A stretch of DNA of 64,000 nucleotides from assembly GCA_037074705.1 (NCBI GenBank), contig CM073593.1:109652483-109716482 (forward strand). The letters run 5' to 3'. The position numbers and the translations under genes are program-made. Under the pieces are notes generated by a model. That model was not told where the DNA came from. It saw only the letters and a program-made list of their open reading frames with translations, and ran no database searches. Source of the stretch: Zhengitettix transpicula. Taxonomy: Eukaryota; Arthropoda; Insecta; Orthoptera; Tetrigidae. Every line of letters begins with the position of its first letter. Positions within the stretch are counted from its first letter, which is position 1. Of the stretch, positions 58,845-64,000 are shown in pieces.

Positions 58845-59060
58845 GGCCCCGCACAGCCTCGCGCGTCCAGCGTCGCGACGGAACTGAGGCTCGCCCGCCC
58901 GCGAGGTCTGGCCCCTCCCCTACCTCGGGTCGCCCCACTCCTGCCTCGGCGCCACGTCACGCCGACTGTAAACACCTTCCACACTTCATTATTTACTCTG
59001 CTTCAGAGGAATTAACACAGAGAGAAACTAATACGACTATTGATAATAAAACATCAACCA
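58845..59060 (-). promoter_or_regulatory. GC-rich 5' flank of the receptor exon (possible 5' UTR or promoter)
   Basis: The first ~100 bases upstream of the ATG are as GC-rich and CpG-rich as the exon; composition then falls to the AT-rich background. A CACGTCACG string near 58952 resembles a CRE-like half site. I see no clear TATA box, and a splice acceptor for an upstream non-coding exon is possible but not identifiable. The flank may be transcribed leader, promoter, or both. Confidence 0.35.
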
Positions 59061-59290
59061 ATTTCAAGTCAGAAAAAATTTATGACAGTAATGTTTAATT
59101 TACATATTGTTTTAATCTAATATTCCATTGTTAAACAGGCACCCAACAGTGTATATTAATTGTTGCAGGACGTTCTCGTGTTAGCTTGCACACGGCGGCT
59201 GTCAACCTTTATTTATTAAACCCAAAACAACTTACAAAATTATTAATTAAAAAACTGCAAGAGCTTGACAAACCAAGCGATAACATTTTC
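59061..59290. other. Unassigned AT-rich stretch upstream of the receptor exon
   Basis: No promoter element or upstream exon can be supported here. Confidence 0.35.
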
Positions 59291-59294
59291 TGCA

Positions 59295-59336
59295 CCTGAA
59301 GAAAGGAGGAACAAGGCCTTCCAGAAACGTCGTTGT
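59295..59336 (+). repeat. Family F-type motif
   Basis: CCTGAAGAAAGGAGGAACAA then GGCCTTCCAGAAACGTCG. It matches the right arm of the family F foldback with both boxes intact, but no left arm is present. Confidence 0.65.
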
Positions 59337-59379
59337 GGGGTGTTTATATCATCCCTTATTTTGCCTGTCATTTTTATTA

Positions 59380-60030
59380 ATAACTAGCTGGGTTCCCGGC
59401 GTTGCCCGGGAAGTCGTATATCCATAACCCCCCCAATTTGACTCGAATCTCGGTTGTTTTAGCGTTAATTATATGAAACGCCCCTCACCCCCATCCCTAA
59501 GACTGCTCCCCTACCATGAAATTTTACAAACAACATCGGTAGAAATAATATCAACGTCATTGACCCCGACAAATATTTATTCCAGGCAAATATCGAGACC
59601 ATGTTTGAAAATTTCCACCCCCGGCCGTGGGGGGTTTAAATGGCCAATTGAATGTCATAATTAATCTCACAGACATCCGTAACCCTGGATTTGACTCCAA
59701 TCTCGGTTGTATTCGCGTTATTTTATTGTAACGCCCTTCCACCCCCACCCCTAACGTTCCTCCTTTCCAATTCTGTAAGGGGTTGAAATTATACACATAT
59801 CACATCTCGTTGACCCCAAATAATATTTATGCCACTCAAATATAGGCTGTTTTAGCATGTTTATATAATTCCACCACCAGTTCCTGGGGGTGGAAGACGC
59901 GTCTCACCCCCTCAGAGTGTTTGTTTTCTGAACGTAAAGAACACGTGTACAAAATTTGGTGAATTTTTCTCCACTGGCCTAGATTTGTATAAGGACCATA
60001 CAAACAAACACTCTGCTTTATTTATTAGAA
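59380..60030 (+). repeat. Family C block with two ~270 bp units
   Basis: It starts TAGCTGGGTTCCCGGCGTTG, with units at about 59418 and 59670. TTTAAATGGCCAATTGAATG near 59635 parallels 41.28 kb. It ends GAACACGTGTACAAAATTTG and CTCTGCTTTATTTATTAG. Confidence 0.8.
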
Positions 60031-60116
60031 AAGATTTGGTAAGTTGATACACTTGGTTTAATTTAGTTTCTCTTTGTTTACTTTGAACAATAAAAACCTT
60101 TTCTTTACGACCAATA

Positions 60117-60152
60117 CCTGAAGAAGATACGAACATGTAACGAAACGTCGTA
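60117..60152 (+). repeat. CCTGAAGA/GAAACGTCGT motif copy
   Basis: CCTGAAGAAGATACGAACAT then GTAACGAAACGTCGTA. Both boxes are intact. It lies about 290 bp before a GIY-YIG fragment in the same orientation. Confidence 0.72.
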
Positions 60153-60438
60153 ACGCCAATAATTTAATTATTAATTCGAAAACAGACACTTAAAAAAACC
60201 TATTAAGTGTTTAATGATCTCAATTGGTTTTTTAATTTCGTTGTGCCAAAGCTGTGTGACGTCACACTTGCGAACCTTAAACTGTTCCTTTAACTCCTCT
60301 TGAAAAATTCAATTAATCGTAGAATTAATTACATTTATAATAAAATTAAGTGATCGTTTATCTACAAAATGTAGAATGTTATTTTTAAAAAGTAAAGATC
60401 TCTGTGTTCATTCCTTCTCATAGGTTTTTTTTGCTAAA
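60153..60438. other. Unassigned stretch
   Basis: One TGACGTCA at 60258. No gene is recognised. Confidence 0.35.
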
Positions 60439-60546
60439 AAAAGAGAGACACTTAACTTACCGTTATGTTTGTTTATAGAATTAGTTGGTCATTTTTGTTA
60501 CATAGGTCAGACTAAACGATGTTTGTTAATGAAAATCAGAAGAAAA
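60439..60546 (+). pseudogene. GIY-YIG endonuclease fragment of a Penelope-like retroelement
   Basis: The plus frame reads ...LFIELVGHFCYIGQTKRCLL followed by MKIRRK. The FCYIGQTKR core matches the fragments at 2.9 and 41.7 kb. The frame passes into purine-rich sequence, so only about 35 residues survive. It is flanked by CCTGAAGA/GAAACGTCGT motifs at 60.12 and 60.96 kb in the same orientation, which could mark the limits of one degraded element. Confidence 0.62.
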
Positions 60547-60860
60547 AAAAATAAAGAGAAAATTGGTGGAAAAAGAAAGAAAGAAACGAAAAGATGAAGG
60601 AGAATTAAAAATAAACGCCTTAACGAAATAAAAGAAGAGAAATGTATAAAGAGGGAAATTATTAAAACAGAAGAAAAAACTTTTACAGTGGAAGGAAAGG
60701 ATAACAGACGTTAAATAAAGAGAAGAAAATAAGTGTCAGAACAAAAAAAGAAGGTAAAAAATACGAAACGTAAAGACGGAAAGTAAAAAAAAGAATTACA
60801 GTGAAATGGAACAAGTGGGGAAAAAATGGCTGGGAAAGGTGCAAAAGAAAATTTCAGGAG
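60530..60860 (+). other. Strongly purine-rich tract
   Basis: For about 330 bases the plus strand is mostly A and G (AAGAAAGAAAGAAACGAAAA and similar) without being a simple microsatellite. It follows the GIY-YIG fragment. Confidence 0.7.
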
Positions 60861-60956
60861 AAGCTTAAACGTCCGGGATTTTCTTACTTTTCCTTTCTCT
60901 ACTCGAAGTTTATATTTATTATTTGTATTATATCATTTAATTTAATTTTCAGACAG

Positions 60957-61000
60957 GTTGAAGATGCCTCGCCATAAATATTAGAGGTTGAAACGTCGTG
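60957..61000 (+). repeat. CCTGAAGA/GAAACGTCGT motif copy, diverged
   Basis: GTTGAAGATGCCTCGCCATA then GAGGTTGAAACGTCGTG. GCCTC can pair with GAGGT/GAGG across the spacer. Confidence 0.6.
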
Positions 61001-61445
61001 TTTGTTTTTCATGGATTTTTCTCTGTTAAATGTTTTAAATTCTTATTGATAATTAAATCGTGTCTCATCTGTAACGCGTGACGTGTCACAGCCTGAAGAG
61101 GCTGAATGCTGATTGGTCGTTGTTTTAGATTATAAACACACGCGGACGTGGAATATAGACGGCAGGTGTCGTACGTCCTCATTTGAATTCCTTCACAGCG
61201 CGTGTGATTTATTCTCCCCAGAGACGTTGCCATACTTTACGCGGCTGTCCGTACGCGTGATTGGTCGGCAACTGTCCGAGAGGTTTCCAATTTCTTTACG
61301 CGGGGGGCGGGGGCGGGGGGGGGAGAGAAACTTCGCCTCGACGGTCCAATGCGACGAGCTGACTGAATACGACGACACTGGAATGCGTAATGGCGGCGTG
61401 GTGCGGAGGTGCGTGAAACTCCACTAAATAGTCCAGGGAGCGGAA
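61001..61445. other. Unassigned CpG-rich stretch
   Basis: The part from 61130 to 61430 is richer in CG than its flanks and has a G-rich run at 61301-61324. Overlapping frames on both strands lack known domains. Confidence 0.35.
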
Positions 61446-62110
61446 GGTCGGAACTTGTACACGTCGTGACCATTAGTGAAAAACCCCCGCAAGTTTTCCA
61501 ATTCGAAAAAGGCCCCGGCGGAAAACCACACTAGAAATTTTGCAACCTCTTTTGCAGTTTTTCGCTAATAACAAAAGAATGAAGCGTTCTATTGAAAATA
61601 ATGTCCAGTGATGAACTGTAGAGGATTAAATTCTGCATGCGATGGTGGACTCGACGACGGAATTAGGTCCACGGAAGTGGGAGAAATCCTCCGTCAAAGT
61701 CACGACATTTTGATGTCATTTTCTAAGAGACTGCAGTTTGTCGTACTTCTAGCGCTGATATCTTCAAAATGGCCGCCAGGAGACTAATTTGTCATAGAAT
61801 AAAGGTTGTAGAGGATTTAATTCTCTTTCCAACGCATGATCTGGTTTTAAAAATCCATTGTAAATAACCGAAATTATACGCATTTTTCTGGCTGCCCACC
61901 GCTAAGGATGGGAGGTACGTCACGATCTGCTTGCTATTCGTTCTTCCTTGTTGGAGAATATAGAAGCTCTTTGACACGCTGGACTCTTCCTTCCTCTAAA
62001 GACTCTTATAGACACTTTAATATTCCCTGCCACAGACAAGTTTCGTCACTCCCACGACGACAGCAACGTGGCGTGTGTTTTCGGCCATTTTCTACAGACT
62101 CTTCTAACAG
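61446..62110 (+). repeat. Family D block 5 with inverted distal module
   Basis: Core words (TTGTGAC-type start, GTAGAGGATTAAATTCTG, CAAAATGGCCGCCAGGAGAC, GGATTTAATTCTCTTTCC) run forward to about 61870. The distal module, seen forward at 50.94 kb as GCGACGAAACTTGTCCGTGG, appears here as its reverse complement (CACAGACAAGTTTCGTCACT at 62032). Confidence 0.78.
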
Positions 62111-62480
62111 ATAACGCGTAAATTAAACTCAGCGACATCTACAACAGTGGATTTGACACCAATCGCGGTTGTTTCGGGTTATCTTTATGTAACCACCGCC
62201 AGCAATGTTTTTTTTTGGGGGGGCGGCTTTAAGGGGGTGAAATTATGCACTAAAAAACCCTGGAGAGAAACTGTTAATCACATCGACCCCCCCCCCCCGC
62301 CAGAAAAGTAATTCATCGACACTAATATCAGCTGTTTGAGCATGTTTTTAACATTTCACCATCGCCGTTCGCCACCCTTGGGAGTTTCCTGACGCTACGA
62401 AAGGCCGACAGAAACCTTGGGACAGTGAGCAGGATCATAGCAATCGGTTTAATGGTTTAGGGACGCTATATATAGAGTGA
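62111..62480 (+). repeat. Family C block (subtype C2)
   Basis: GTAAATTAAACTCAGCGACA at 62118, AATCGCGGTTGTTTCGGGTT, CCTGGAGAGAAACTGTTAAT and GGTTTAATGGTTTAGGGACG match the 0.4-1.1 and 30.9-31.4 kb blocks. Confidence 0.75.
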
Positions 62481-63030
62481 TAAGAACGTTGTTTTATATT
62501 TTACGATAGAAGAATGGCAGTTTGAAGGTACAGAAACGTCGGTGGTTTGGAAAAAAAATATTTTTAAATATCTGTAAAAAGAAAAGGTCGTTAAATTATT
62601 TAATTGATGATAACGTAATATTTCTAGCCTCATTAAAAATCAGCGGGGGTTGCAAGTAAGCAAAACATCCCCCTCCCGTTTTTTTATCTTTAATTTAAAA
62701 CTTCGACGGCTTAAAGGATTGTTAATTGGTATTCGGTTTCATTTAATTTTTAATTGAACTGTTGATTTTAATTTCGTGTAAGTAATTACGGAACAAGAGA
62801 AAGTCTCGTAAAGGGCTCTGAATCAAAAATCAATGATATACATAAATGGACGGTCACAGAGTAAATGAAATCAAGGACTCGATTAACATTTATTAAAAAA
62901 AAGTTTCAGTAGTTAATAGAAACTCAAAGCGCTTCAATGTCCTGCAAAGTTCAACGTTTGCGTCGGGTTTAAAATTATATTTTTTAACAAATTACGCTTT
63001 TTCAGCGCAAAAGGTCGGGTATTGTCTTCC
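62481..63030. other. Unassigned stretch
   Basis: GAAGGTACAGAAACGTCGG at 62524 is a half-motif. Otherwise AT-rich and unrecognised. Confidence 0.35.
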
Positions 63031-63480
63031 TAATTTGTACACGTTAGTGAAAAACCCTCAAGTTTTCCAATTCTAAAGGCCTAGAGGAAAGTTTCCCTGG
63101 CCCCTAAAAACGTCACGAATATTTGCTCCTCTTTTGCAGTTTTCCGCTTATAGCAAAAGAACGAAGCATCCTATTGAAAATAATGTTCAGAGATAAATTG
63201 TAGAGGATGAAATTCTGCATGTGATGGTGGACTCGAGGACGGAATTAGGTCCAGGAAAGTGGGAGGAATGCTGCGTCAAAGTTACGCCATTTTGACGTCA
63301 TTTTCTAAGAGACTGCAGTTTGTCGTACTTCTAGCGCTGATATCTTCAAAATGGCCGCCGGGAGACTAATTTGTCACAGAATAAAGGTTGTAGAGGATTT
63401 AATTCTCTTCCGAACGCATGATCTGGTTTTTAAAAATCTATTGAGAATGGCCGAAAATACACGCATGTTGCTTGCTCTTC
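63031..63480 (+). repeat. Family D block 6
   Basis: Full landmark order from AAAAACCCTCAAGTTTTCC through TTTGACGTCATTTTC and CAAAATGGCCGCCGGGAG to GAATGGCCGAAAATACACGC, where the long 5' module of the next copy begins. Confidence 0.83.
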
Positions 63481-64000
63481 TTTATTGTTCGGCTGAAGAA
63501 TAAACCAATCTGCCTGTGATGACGTCACTAAAGGTTCTAGGAATAAATACGTAACTAACGTGACGGTGGCGACACATACTCGCGCCTGTAACCAGACAAC
63601 TAAATAGCCAGAATGATGACGTCACGGTCGTACCTGAGAAGAGCGGCTCAATGCAGGCACAGAAATAAGCGTGTCGTAGTTTCAGACAATACGATTGAAA
63701 AATGATTAATTTCTAATCCAAGACGCAAAAGGTTGGGTAATCAGTTTTGCAACTCGTCAACGTTGTGACCATTGGTGACAAAATACATCCCCCCCCCCCA
63801 AGGCCCTCCGGGGAAGGGGAAAAGTTTCTATGACTCTAAATATCCATGAAATTCGGGACCTCTTTTCAGTTTTTCGCTTATAGCAAAAGAACGAAGCATC
63901 CCATTGAAAATAATGTTCAGAGATAAATTATAGGGGATGAAATTCTGCACGCAATGGTGGATTCGAGGACGGAATTAGGTCCACGGAAGTTGGAGATATC
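63481..64000 (+). repeat. Family D block 7 with long 5' module (runs off the window)
   Basis: Nearly identical to 50180-50700: GACGGTGGCGACACATACTC, GATGACGTCACGGTCG, GAGAAGAGCGGCTCAATGCA, then the family D core to the window edge. It is head-to-tail with block 6. Confidence 0.86.

Noticed and set aside
58309..58938. 209-codon minus-strand frame and 245-codon plus-strand frame over the receptor exon
   Set aside because: They are out-of-frame or antisense readings of the GC-rich exon, rich in Arg/Ala/Gly/His with no domain; the 58844 frame alone encodes a coherent GPCR.
1..64000. CRISPR arrays, bacterial operons or phage genes
   Set aside because: Tandem repeats here have degenerate units without constant repeat/variable spacer structure, and no compact gene arrangement or ribosome binding sites are present.

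Overview
The window looks like nuclear DNA of an invertebrate, most likely an arthropod. It is AT-rich and intron-like, crowded with dispersed and tandem repeats, and holds one convincing protein-coding exon. That exon (58329-58844, minus strand) encodes transmembrane helices 1-4 of a rhodopsin-like receptor of the AKH/corazonin/GnRH receptor superfamily. It is closest, from memory of the family, to the corazonin receptors found mainly in arthropods. No bacterial, organellar or viral gene organisation is visible, and I found no convincing tRNA, rRNA or CRISPR.

Layout. The exon ends at a clean splice donor and the gene continues toward lower coordinates, so everything from 58328 down to 1 may be the first coding intron; I see no exon for helices 5-7 there. 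The rest is repeats, grouped here by reading recurring words on both strands. Family A is a 0.3-0.65 kb retroposon with an A-rich 3' end (about 13 copies). Family C consists of ~270 bp units, several copies starting with GCCCGGCGTTGCCCGGG (about 13 blocks). Family D is ~0.45-0.9 kb (about 9 blocks, including a 0.5 kb duplication shared by 50.2 kb and 63.5 kb). Family B combines a unique module with degenerate ~30 bp tandem units and abuts the receptor exon. There are also AT-rich degenerate tandem arrays at 7.0-8.9, 15.2-16.6, 20.1-20.9 and 22.6 kb, and many microsatellites, including a (GT)45 run.

Two signals deserve attention. First, a short motif, CCTGAAGA followed 15-30 nt later by GAAACGTYGT, occurs more than 25 times on both strands. 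It is sometimes tandem (13.47-14.32 kb) and sometimes forms the two arms of foldbacks (8.3, 16.0, 49.3 kb). Its conserved boxes match the two core strands of hammerhead ribozymes, which are known from Penelope-like retroelements. Three decayed GIY-YIG endonuclease fragments of Penelope-like type lie in the same window. I could not draw a proper hammerhead stem I, so the ribozyme reading is a hypothesis. Second, the palindrome TGACGTCA (a CRE/ATF-type site) occurs about two dozen times, far above chance.

How things fit together: the only gene-level story is a neuropeptide receptor whose first coding exon is a GC-rich island in a repeat-filled locus. The other features are mobile-element remnants and simple repeats and do not form a pathway.
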